The translations under genes and the position numbers were made by a program. Shown one piece after another: positions 1 through 5,059 of a DNA stretch of 5,550 nucleotides; positions within the stretch are counted from its first letter, which is position 1; each line of letters opens with the position of its first letter. The DNA lies in NCBI GenBank assembly GCA_002359735.1, contig DENS01000003.1, forward strand, positions 1,429-6,978, given 5' to 3'. The stretch comes from Micavibrio sp. UBA2638 (lineage in GTDB: Bacteria; Pseudomonadota; Alphaproteobacteria; Micavibrionales; Micavibrionaceae). A model generated the notes under the pieces. That model ran no database searches. It was not told the DNA's origin and was given only the letters and a program-made list of their open reading frames with translations.

Positions 1-32
1 TAGCTCAGTTGGTAGAGCGACGGTCTCCAAAA
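1..32 (+). repeat. Left attachment core (attL), tRNA-Trp 5' fragment
   Basis: Bases 1-31 are identical to 5520-5550. They correspond to tRNA-Trp positions 8 to 38: U8, the D arm, the 5' strand of the anticodon stem, and the anticodon loop with CCA at 27-29. Base 32 would match tRNA position 39. From 33 on, the sequence no longer follows a tRNA, because the 3' strand of the anticodon stem (expected ACCGT) is replaced by element DNA. This copy is therefore a broken tRNA gene, unless the window edge hides something. Whether the acceptor stem lies upstream cannot be seen. Confidence 0.9.
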
Positions 33-55
33 TCTTTGATCTATCTATTTTTTCT

Positions 56-83
56 TTGTAAATCAATCACTTCATGATATATT
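56..83 (+). promoter_or_regulatory. Possible integrase promoter
   Basis: TTGTAA (56-61) and TATATT (78-83) are separated by 16 bases, a fair sigma70-type match. The transcript would start near 90 and carry the GTCGCCT repeats (98-135) in its leader. Integrase bound to those repeats could then dampen its own expression. The -35 match is only four of six, so this call is tentative. Confidence 0.4.
61..73 (+). promoter_or_regulatory. IHF-like site, left end
   Basis: AATCAATCACTTC fits the IHF consensus WATCAANNNNTTR at all but the last specified base. It lies between the tRNA core (1-32) and the presumed arm sites (98-135), where IHF bends attP DNA in lambda-type systems. A better match in the opposite orientation lies at the other end (5489-5501), which strengthens the call. 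It also overlaps the spacer of the proposed integrase promoter. Confidence 0.5.
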
Positions 84-97
84 ATCTGTCACAAACA

Positions 98-135
98 TGT
101 CGCCTAGACGATTTTTGTCGCCTATGTGTCACCTT
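98..135 (+). repeat. Integrase arm-type repeats, left (three copies)
   Basis: Three direct copies of a nine-base motif stand at 98-106 (TGTCGCCTA), 116-124 (TGTCGCCTA) and 127-135 (TGTCACCTT). The last two start 11 bases apart, about one helical turn. The 25 bases at 111-135 match 5435-5459 at 23 positions. Repeats present only near both ends, in the same orientation, and between core and integrase gene are the expected form of arm sites for the integrase N-terminal domain. Binding itself is inferred. Confidence 0.65.
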
Positions 136-149
136 AGAATGGGGCCAAA

Positions 150-1502
150 ATGACAGCAAAAAAAAGCAGAAAAATAAGTATAACACCAACGGCAATTAGT
201 AAACTCAAAGCTGGTGAAAAAGACTATGTTGTTCGTGACACCACATTGCGGGGATTTCAAATCAAAGTACCACCAAAAGGCGAACTAGTTTATCAGGTTG
301 AAGCCCGATTAGGGGGCAAAGGTGCAGTTAAGAAATTTAAGATTGGTAACGTCAAGTCATTGCCATTGGATACTGCACGTAAAAATGCCTCTATTGCACT
401 ACAAAATATTCGTAGCGGTATCGACCCTCTCATTGAAAAAAGAAGAAAATTGCATGAGGGGATATTGCTCAAAGACCTTTTACAGAAGTACTTGGATGCG
501 AAAACTCTAAAAGAGCGCACAAAGAATGACTACATTAAACTTGCAAACACAAGGCTTACCCAATGGCTTAACCATCGCGTTATTGATATCACGAACCACG
601 AGGTAACAGACTGGTATGTTAAGGGAAGAAGTAGACCAGTAAATACGGAACATGCTTTCAGACTTTTAAATGCTCTCATGGTATACGCAAGAGGACTTCA
701 GATAATCAAGGAAAGCCCATGTCAAATGGTCACGGATACAAAGATTAGAAGACCTATAAGGAAACGCACCGAGCATCTGGAGATCAATAGCGACCTCGAA
801 CCATTTTTAATCGCGCTTAGCCAATACAACTTTGTCAAAGACAGTGAGAAAACAGCCAGAGACGTGATAGTTCTTATTCTTACTACTGGCCTTAGATCAC
901 AAGAAGCCCGATCTTTAAAGTGGGGAAATATCGACTTTGCAAGAAAACGCTTCACCATCCCCGACCCCAAGAATAGACGACCTCATGTAGTGCCAATGAC
1001 CCCACTTACCTACACAATGTTCCGTATGCGAGAACAGTTGCCAGACAAAACCGATTACGTTTTTAGAATTAAAGGAAACACAAAGTCACCACACGTTACC
1101 GACATTCGAAAAACAATAAAAAACATTTGTGTTAAAGCCGAGATCAAGACCGTAACACCTCATGATATGCGAAGGACTTTCTCTACAACTTTAAACAGCC
1201 TTGGAGTAGGTTTTGCCGATCAAAAACACCTCATGAACCACAAAGAAAAGGATGTCACTCTAAGTCACTACATCCAGCCCAACATTGAAGTGCTCAGAGG
1301 GCATTTATTTAAGGTGGTTGATTTTTATGACCGCAAAATACCCCACTTCACTCAAGGGCAAGGCGTATCAAAATTCACTAGCGGCACGCTAAGATTCTGC
1401 CTTTACAATGTAGGCGATCTAACACCAGAACTTTTAGATAATCCATTGGAAGAAGACGCCGAATATCAGGCATACGCAGACCATGATTTTTGGGAGAATT
1501 AG
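150..1502 (+). CDS. int: Tyrosine recombinase (DUF4102-type integrase)
   Basis: Site-specific recombinase of the tRNA-targeting phage and island integrase family; it should carry out insertion and excision at the tRNA-Trp core. Residues about 10-100 look like the DUF4102 arm-DNA-binding domain (features such as LRGFQIKVPPKG and ARKNASIALQNIRSGIDP). Residues about 105-185 are the core-binding helical domain, and 215-390 the catalytic domain. The active-site set can be read: R249 (TTGLRSQEARSLKW), K274, H338 and R341 (HDMR), H364 (MNH) and the nucleophile Y374 (SHY). The length of 450 residues includes about 60 C-terminal residues beyond the core, somewhat long for the family. The ATG at 150 is preceded by GGGG at 141-144. 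The gene reads away from attL and ends one base before the stop of the convergent XRE gene. Function is confident; the target is inferred from position. Confidence 0.96.
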   Translation: MTAKKSRKISITPTAISKLKAGEKDYVVRDTTLRGFQIKVPPKGELVYQVEARLGGKGAVKKFKIGNVKSLPLDTARKNASIALQNIRSGIDPLIEKRRKLHEGILLKDLLQKYLDAKTLKERTKNDYIKLANTRLTQWLNHRVIDITNHEVTDWYVKGRSRPVNTEHAFRLLNALMVYARGLQIIKESPCQMVTDTKIRRPIRKRTEHLEINSDLEPFLIALSQYNFVKDSEKTARDVIVLILTTGLRSQEARSLKWGNIDFARKRFTIPDPKNRRPHVVPMTPLTYTMFRMREQLPDKTDYVFRIKGNTKSPHVTDIRKTIKNICVKAEIKTVTPHDMRRTFSTTLNSLGVGFADQKHLMNHKEKDVTLSHYIQPNIEVLRGHLFKVVDFYDRKIPHFTQGQGVSKFTSGTLRFCLYNVGDLTPELLDNPLEEDAEYQAYADHDFWEN

Positions 1503-1503
1503 T

Positions 1504-1722
1504 TTATTTGAAAAGCTCTTCTGGCTTAACCTTCAAAGCAGCAGCAATCTTTAATAATACGGGAACAGAAAAAGCAACATGACCATTCTCAATTCTCGAT
1601 ATATAGCCTCGATTAACCTCAGCCAAACCAGCCAAGTCCTCTTGCGAAACCCCCTTTGAGGCTCTAATTTTCGCAATTTTTCTCCCTATGGATTCCATAC
1701 TTGCCATAGGGCTATTGTTCAT
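1504..1722 (-). CDS. XRE-family HTH transcriptional regulator
   Basis: A 72-residue protein that is almost entirely one Cro/C1-type helix-turn-helix domain (HTH_3). Residues about 13-35 form the first helices (KIRASKGVSQEDLAGLAEV) and about 36-47 the recognition helix region (NRGYISRIENG). The C-terminal helices hold the pattern PVLLKIAAALKVKPEEL. There is no sensor domain, so it probably acts as a dimer on a palindromic operator. It converges on the integrase with a one-base gap and diverges from the cargo operon across 58 bases that contain the palindrome at 1742-1757. It is thus well placed to control itself and the operon. The start is uncertain: no ribosome site precedes the ATG at 1722, and a TATACT box (1731-1726) lies so close that the message would begin at or inside the start codon. 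Met6 or Met9 are alternatives; the HTH is intact in all cases. Confidence 0.9.
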   Translation of the reverse strand: MNNSPMASMESIGRKIAKIRASKGVSQEDLAGLAEVNRGYISRIENGHVAFSVPVLLKIAAALKVKPEELFK

Positions 1723-1725
1723 TAT

Positions 1726-1731
1726 AGTATA
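1726..1731 (-). promoter_or_regulatory. Possible -10 box of the XRE gene
   Basis: Read on the minus strand this is TATACT, five of six to the sigma70 -10 consensus. No good -35 box lies 16-18 bases upstream; the nearest TTG-type hexamer is about 22 bases away. The box is only three bases from the ATG at 1722, implying a leaderless message or a downstream start. Confidence 0.35.
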
Positions 1732-1741
1732 CAGAATTGCC

Positions 1742-1757
1742 GTACACGATCGTGAAC
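1742..1757. promoter_or_regulatory. Palindromic operator candidate for the XRE protein
   Basis: GTaCACGATCGTGaAC is a 16-base inverted repeat with one mismatched pair; the central ten bases (1745-1754) are a perfect palindrome. It lies between the XRE gene and the divergent cargo operon, within the presumed promoter area of both. Small XRE repressors usually bind such dyads beside their own gene, so this is the natural operator. No second full copy was seen in the window. Confidence 0.6.
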
Positions 1758-1780
1758 AAAATTAACGTTTAGAGAATTTC

Positions 1781-2020
1781 ATGAAAAAATTACTTTTAGT
1801 TTCTTTTATAGGTCTAACCGCGTGCGCTCAAACCCCACAAGAATCCGCCGCATATAGACAATTTGGAATGCAAATGTTGGGGGCTTCAGCTTACAATTCC
1901 GCACCAAGCAGCAACAATCAACCTTGCATGTACAACGCTCAAGCAAATGCATACCAAACCTGCTTTCATATTACAGCAGGCGGGCAATGTGCTCATTATG
2001 GCGGTGTATGTACACCCTAA
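1781..2020 (+). CDS. Small cysteine-rich lipoprotein, function unknown
   Basis: A 79-residue protein with a clear lipoprotein signal: lysines at 2-3, a hydrophobic stretch, then the lipobox L12-T13-A14-C15. Cleavage by signal peptidase II would leave a 65-residue lipid-anchored protein. Ala at +2 does not match the Asp inner-membrane retention signal, so outer-membrane sorting is likely. The mature part is Gln/Asn/Ala-rich with four further cysteines (49, 61, 70, 77), the last three in a short Gly-rich tail (about 60-79), possibly forming disulfides. I do not recognise the family. It is the first gene of the plus-strand cargo operon, divergent from the XRE gene. The ATG is preceded by AGAGAA at 1771-1776. 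A small entry-exclusion-like or envelope-modifying role is possible but unsupported. Confidence 0.82.
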   Translation: MKKLLLVSFIGLTACAQTPQESAAYRQFGMQMLGASAYNSAPSSNNQPCMYNAQANAYQTCFHITAGGQCAHYGGVCTP

Positions 2021-2037
2021 TTAAGAAGGTTAAACCT
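2003..2037. repeat. Two small perfect inverted repeats after the lipoprotein gene
   Basis: GGTGTA-TG-TACACC (2003-2016) is a perfect 14-base inverted repeat covering the last codons of the lipoprotein gene. AGGTT-A-AACCT (2027-2037) follows 10 bases later in the 34-base gap before the next gene. The loops of two and one base are too short for ordinary hairpins, so protein-binding dyads are likelier than attenuators. No U tract follows, so neither is a terminator. Confidence 0.35.
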
Positions 2038-2054
2038 CAAAAATAGGAACATTT

Positions 2055-2642
2055 ATGCTTGGATTTTTTAAAAGCAAAGAACAAAAGACAATGGATGTTC
2101 TTAACTCTGCAGCAGTTGATGCCTCTTCTCATTTTTTAGTTTATGCTAACGCCTATCAAGCAAGTGCAGGCCTTTTAGAGAATAAAGAGTCTTTCTGGCA
2201 TAATCATTTCACTATGGGAATACTGGCGGGATTTACGGAGATTGCTATACATGAATCAGGTATACGCGCAGAAGGGGAGGCTCTGTGCCTTGGCATTTAT
2301 AATACCGTTCGCAATCTGGAAAACAGTAATTTGGTAACAAATAACACCAGCCAGTCGCAAGAAATTGCCTTTGAAATTATAGAGCAGTTTCGATCCCCCT
2401 CCGACAGATTTCTTTTAGGCCACAAAAGGGCTGCAAAACTGTTACAATTGTATGTTGGAAGAAAGACCTTCGATAACGATGAAGATTTTGTAGATATCAA
2501 AAATTATATAGCCAACAACCAGAATTTGCATAGAAACTTATTCGGCAAAGAATGGGATAATACAGACGATAAATCAAAGATTTATTCTATGTACATTAGC
2601 GAAAAATTAGTCAAAGAGGCGTTAGGGGATACAAGCACATAA
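2055..2642 (+). CDS. Hypothetical cytosolic protein (195 aa)
   Basis: I do not recognise this family. No signal peptide or membrane segment is evident; the short FF near the N-terminus is not a signal. The sequence suggests a mostly helical soluble protein: about 12-42 amphipathic, about 50-90 richer in aromatic and small residues (FWHNHFTMGILAGFTEIAIHESG), 103-113 and 118-136 helical, with an acidic patch at 139-147 and a charged C-terminus. Histidines at 49, 51 and 66 with nearby Glu residues could bind a metal, but there is no known motif. The start is well supported by AGGA at 2045-2048, six bases before the ATG. It is the second gene of the cargo operon, and its stop is one base from the next ATG, so the two are probably co-translated. 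It is the only cargo-operon product without an export signal. Confidence 0.8.
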   Translation: MLGFFKSKEQKTMDVLNSAAVDASSHFLVYANAYQASAGLLENKESFWHNHFTMGILAGFTEIAIHESGIRAEGEALCLGIYNTVRNLENSNLVTNNTSQSQEIAFEIIEQFRSPSDRFLLGHKRAAKLLQLYVGRKTFDNDEDFVDIKNYIANNQNLHRNLFGKEWDNTDDKSKIYSMYISEKLVKEALGDTST

Positions 2643-2643
2643 A

Positions 2644-3075
2644 ATGAAAGCAATACTAAAATACACCCTCGGTCTACTTCTTCTTATTCCAGCTTCTCAG
2701 GCCTTTGCAGAGGCATCAGTTGTATACAATGATAGTAATTACCCCATAGCATTAATTGGGCTTGATAAGGCTCCTGAAGACGGTGATATGTGTTCAACAC
2801 ATTTTGGCAAGTTCATGGTTGATGATATTGCCTATGAAGGTGTAAGCGAAATGATCGGTGGTATCCGTGTGAAGCAAATAAATAAGGATATGAGTGTAGA
2901 TAAGCAGGTTAAACTCATTAGACTTGATACCAGCGATTTATCCAATGCCGCATCCGGCTGGCTACCCACCTTCTTCAATAAGGGCAAGCCTTTACTGATA
3001 GCATATAATGTATGTGGAAATGGTGGCTTTCACTATGCCAGAGATATTTATGATCCAGAGAATTTGAATTGGTAG
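2644..3075 (+). CDS. Secreted or periplasmic hypothetical protein (143 aa)
   Basis: The N-terminus is a textbook type I signal peptide: Lys2 and Lys6, a Leu-rich core (about 8-16), then AFA with cleavage after residue 22. The mature protein has about 121 residues and two cysteines (50 and 124), which could form one disulfide. Its N-terminal half looks beta-rich (ASVVYNDSNYPIALIGL), and the C-terminal part is aromatic and glycine-rich (CGNGGFHYARDIYDPENLNW). I do not recognise a family. The start lies one base after the upstream stop with only a distant AGGGG (about 14 bases away), so translational coupling is likely. The next gene follows after 11 bases. Role unknown; the export signal places it in the periplasm or outside. 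Confidence 0.83.
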   Translation: MKAILKYTLGLLLLIPASQAFAEASVVYNDSNYPIALIGLDKAPEDGDMCSTHFGKFMVDDIAYEGVSEMIGGIRVKQINKDMSVDKQVKLIRLDTSDLSNAASGWLPTFFNKGKPLLIAYNVCGNGGFHYARDIYDPENLNW

Positions 3076-3086
3076 AGTGACGAGAC

Positions 3087-3497
3087 ATGATTAGATTTTT
3101 ACTAATATTACTTGTTTTGCTCCCAATCTCATCGAAAGCATATGCTGGATGGTTTTGGCCATCTAATCAAAAGGAATGTGCTTTAAAATATATGCCCAAA
3201 ACTCACTCCGATGCAGCAGCTCGCTTTGTAAATGGCGCTTGTTACGATTTATTTTCAGAAGAAGAGCACAAAGTAAAAAGAGCAAAATGCATCTTAAGGC
3301 TAGACGAATTGTTTAAGGCAAAGAATAATGTTGCCGCTCAAGTTATCTTGGGCAATTCCAAATGCAATGAAATCAAAGCCCCCAAAGAGACAAGAATACG
3401 TAAAACACACCCTGTAGACCCCATCACAGACTTTATGCTGTCCATTGATCGAGATAAGGCCGATGAAACTGTTGATCTCTCTAAAGACACCTTCTGA
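3087..3497 (+). CDS. Secreted four-cysteine hypothetical protein (136 aa)
   Basis: The protein has a strong type I signal peptide (hydrophobic core about 3-13, cleavage after AYA at 20), followed by GWFWPS and a short helical domain with exactly four cysteines (31, 52, 68, 93). The cysteines form two similar units: C31-x20-C52 and C68-x24-C93, each with a C-x-L start and an alanine-rich helix (SDAAARFVNGAC and NNVAAQVILGNSKC) before the second cysteine. This suggests two tandem disulfide-linked helical hairpins. The first unit recalls small four-cysteine exported proteins seen in other proteobacteria, but I cannot confirm membership. The C-terminal 40 residues are charged and probably disordered. 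It is the last gene of the cargo operon, 11 bases after its neighbour, and the RNA promoter begins about 40 bases downstream. Confidence 0.83.
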   Translation: MIRFLLILLVLLPISSKAYAGWFWPSNQKECALKYMPKTHSDAAARFVNGACYDLFSEEEHKVKRAKCILRLDELFKAKNNVAAQVILGNSKCNEIKAPKETRIRKTHPVDPITDFMLSIDRDKADETVDLSKDTF

Positions 3498-3513
3498 ACC
3501 AGAGCATCTAAAC

Positions 3514-3523
3514 AGACATGTCT
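3514..3523. promoter_or_regulatory. Palindrome AGACATGTCT upstream of the RNA promoter
   Basis: This perfect ten-base palindrome ends 14 bases before the -35 box of the strong promoter at 3538. It could be an activator or repressor site for that promoter. As a terminator for the preceding operon it would be weak (three-pair stem, then ATTTT). No copy was seen elsewhere in the window. Confidence 0.3.
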
Positions 3524-3537
3524 ATTTTCATAGTGGT

Positions 3538-3566
3538 TTGACTTTTTAAATAAAATATGATATAAT
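3538..3566 (+). promoter_or_regulatory. Strong sigma70 promoter for the non-coding RNA
   Basis: TTGACT (3538-3543), a spacer of exactly 17 bases, and a perfect TATAAT (3561-3566): eleven of twelve consensus bases with ideal spacing, the best promoter in the window. Transcription should start near 3573. No sizeable reading frame follows, so its product is probably an RNA. The seven-base repeat TTCCTAA occurs at 3566-3572 and 3580-3586, around the start point, and may bind a regulator. Confidence 0.85.
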
Positions 3567-3572
3567 TCCTAA

Positions 3573-3937
3573 ATATATGTTCCTAATACAGAGGGCTAGT
3601 GCCTGTATAAATATAAACGGTGGGTAAAGAGCAAAAGCCATAGACCGCCTCCCCTCTAAGAACAAACAAGACCACAGGAAGAAAAGACCAAAGCTATGTT
3701 TCATATAACAACTTTGGAGGTTTACTTGGTTGCTTGTAATAGCCAGTAAGCCTGCTTGGTATTAAATACCATAACCGCAATAGTGGATACTGAACGATGG
3801 AAAGGGAACAATGATTGCCGCCCTATGCCGCTTGAGTTCAATTACATGATGACGTGTCTAACCTTCGGGTGAAATAGACAAATCATAATCTCTCCCATGA
3901 TTAATTATTTTAATTAGTATTTAATCAGGGGGGGGGA
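3573..3937 (+). ncRNA. Large structured non-coding RNA, unknown class
   Basis: About 365 bases follow the strong promoter without a convincing reading frame, and many complementary segments fit one compact fold. The 5' end (3578-3584) pairs with 3804-3810. This encloses 3590-3595/3652-3657 (with 3618-3621/3644-3647 inside), 3688-3693/3712-3717 (with 3695-3698/3702-3705), a 13-pair stem 3718-3731/3741-3753 with bulged U3727, 3757-3762/3766-3771, and 3775-3778/3783-3786. A second domain, 3811-3816/3881-3886, encloses 3855-3863/3868-3880, capped by a cUUCGg tetraloop. A final hairpin, 3889-3904/3921-3935, uses a G9 tract. Several helices abut exactly (3717/3718, 3810/3811, 3880/3881), which favours coaxial stacking. 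It does not look like tmRNA, RNase P, 6S, SRP, a group I or II intron core, or a retron, and no reverse transcriptase is nearby. The 3' end is uncertain because no U-tract terminator is evident. Pairing was judged by eye. Confidence 0.72.
3928..3936 (+). repeat. Homopolymeric G9 tract
   Basis: Nine consecutive G stand in an AT-rich setting. They form the 3' arm of the last RNA hairpin, opposite the alternating pyrimidines at 3889-3896 (C-G and U-G pairs); the A/T part of the stem is 3898-3904 with 3921-3927 and A3897 is bulged. Such runs are prone to slippage. No reading frame crosses the tract, so any effect would be on the RNA. Confidence 0.8.
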
Positions 3938-4097
3938 TAAATCTATGTCTTCCTTGGATGAACTATCATTCTCAGAAACAATAATTCTACTACCTACTTC
4001 TTCTTATTATAGAACTTCCAAATAGGAATTCTTAAAAACCTCTTGGGCGAAGCCTGACTTCTTATAACGACATAAAACACTCACCTACTACCCCACC
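3938..4097. other. Intergenic gap between the RNA and the 304-aa gene
   Basis: This gap lies between the convergent RNA and the 304-residue gene. It holds a pyrimidine-rich run (about 3986-4010) and a hairpin 4011-4019/4025-4032 (eight pairs, bulged C4015, loop AAATA). Neither strand shows a U tract straight after the hairpin, so it is at best an imperfect bidirectional terminator. No supported gene was found. Confidence 0.5.
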
Positions 4098-5012
4098 TCA
4101 GATCTCATTAAGCAACTCTACCAGATGATACATTTTGGGCAAATAATCTCCATTTGCATCTTTCTTATTTACAACAATTATATTCCCCCGAATACGATCC
4201 TCGCCTATTATCTCTCCAACACTAATCGTGGGATAAATATGCATTTTTAATCGTTTTTTTGTGACATCATTTACGATTGCTGCCCACCCCTGCTTCTTAC
4301 TATCCTTATCAGTTGCCCTTATTTCAATTTCAACATTCTGCAATGGATACATATCCAAATCGTCCTCACCACTCAAATCAACTTCACTTGGACACTCCAT
4401 TACCGCACCTTCAGAAATATAGTTGCCATCCGCTCCAACAATACGAGCACCCTCACGTTTTGAAGGTTTAAAAAAATCTAAGGATGCCTTTTGCAATGGC
4501 CTAAGATGCCCAGCAGAAAACTTCTTCTCTATAGCCTTTTCAATTTTATCAGGTGATATATTTATTTGATCGCCTGCAATGTATACAAGCCTCTCATAGT
4601 CGTCGTCTAAATTTACCTGCTTCTTATCTGGGAAAATCTTTTTGCAAACAGTGCTTACACCATAAATTGCCACTAACATGGTAATGACAGTCACAAGGCT
4701 ATTATAATCATCTGTTATCTCGATATTTAAGAGCCCCTCTATAATTGGAGGAACCTCTTCCTCTAAGTCCTTTTGAAAAGCGACCACAAGAGAGTAAGCC
4801 AAAATTTCCCTTAACGGAGACTCGTGAGTAACCTTTTTGAGCTTAATATTAATATCTGTAACACAGAATCCATCAATACACTCTTCAAGGATATCAAACG
4901 CATATTTTATCATCTGCTCATTTGCCAATAATGAACTGGCCACATCTGATATGCTGGCATTCCCTTGTATATTATATGTTAATGAATGGCTTAAATTTAT
5001 ATCAGGCATCAT
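4098..5012 (-). CDS. Membrane-anchored hypothetical protein (304 aa)
   Basis: I do not recognise this family. The layout is readable. Residues about 1-100 are acidic and helical, with several cysteines (45, 50). Residues about 105-122 form one hydrophobic segment (SLVTVITMLVAIYGVSTV) followed by C123-K-K and a basic/acidic linker. Residues about 136-185 are helical and charged, and 186-304 look like a beta-rich soluble domain (VEIEIRATDKDSKKQGWAAIV, then KKRLKMHIYP and GNIIVVNKK). The segment is uncleaved and central, so both ends flank a single membrane pass or a hydrophobic hairpin. AGGGG at 5021-5017 lies four bases from Met1 and seven from Met2, so Met2 (5009) may be the true start. It has its own promoter and converges on the structured RNA. 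An effector or immunity role in the element is possible but rests only on position. Confidence 0.88.
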   Translation of the reverse strand: MMPDINLSHSLTYNIQGNASISDVASSLLANEQMIKYAFDILEECIDGFCVTDINIKLKKVTHESPLREILAYSLVVAFQKDLEEEVPPIIEGLLNIEITDDYNSLVTVITMLVAIYGVSTVCKKIFPDKKQVNLDDDYERLVYIAGDQINISPDKIEKAIEKKFSAGHLRPLQKASLDFFKPSKREGARIVGADGNYISEGAVMECPSEVDLSGEDDLDMYPLQNVEIEIRATDKDSKKQGWAAIVNDVTKKRLKMHIYPTISVGEIIGEDRIRGNIIVVNKKDANGDYLPKMYHLVELLNEI

Positions 5013-5030
5013 TTATCCCCTAAATATAGA

Positions 5031-5059
5031 AATAAACGACAAACACAACCAAGAGTCAA
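5031..5059 (-). promoter_or_regulatory. Promoter of the 304-aa gene
   Basis: Read on the minus strand: TTGACT (5059-5054), 17 bases, TTTATT (5036-5031). The -35 matches five of six and the -10 four of six. Transcription would start near 5024, leaving about 12-15 bases before the start codon, which includes the AGGGG ribosome site. The -35 hexamer is the same as that of the RNA promoter at 3538. Confidence 0.6.

Noticed and set aside
293..520. Minus-strand frame of 75 codons inside the integrase gene
   Set aside because: It is a shadow of the integrase in another frame, with no ribosome site and no recognisable domain.
2297..2500. Minus-strand frame of 67 codons inside the 195-residue gene
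   Set aside because: It is a shadow frame; the plus-strand gene has a good ribosome site and operon context.
3577..3627. A 16-codon reading frame starting four bases after the predicted RNA start (ATG at 3577)
   Set aside because: There is no ribosome site, it is very short and its composition is not protein-like. Its bases take part in the closing helix and first stem; it would have to be leaderless.
3618..3647. RNase P-like stretch (GGTAAAGAGC resembles the conserved GGUAAGAGC)
   Set aside because: The other universally conserved RNase P segments are not found in the required order; the likeness is short and probably accidental.
3697..3883. Several mini frames in the RNA region, including an ATG at 3811 after AAGGGAACA
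   Set aside because: All are under 20 codons and overlap the proposed helices. None is better supported than chance.
3573..3937. Retron or group I/II intron as explanation for the structured region
   Set aside because: No reverse transcriptase or homing endonuclease is present, no domain V or P7-type core motif is visible, and the region interrupts no gene.
4011..4056. Rho-independent terminator for the 304-residue gene or the RNA
   Set aside because: The hairpin at 4011-4032 lacks a U tract on either side in the needed direction, and the TTTTT on the minus strand (near 4037) has no strong stem before it.
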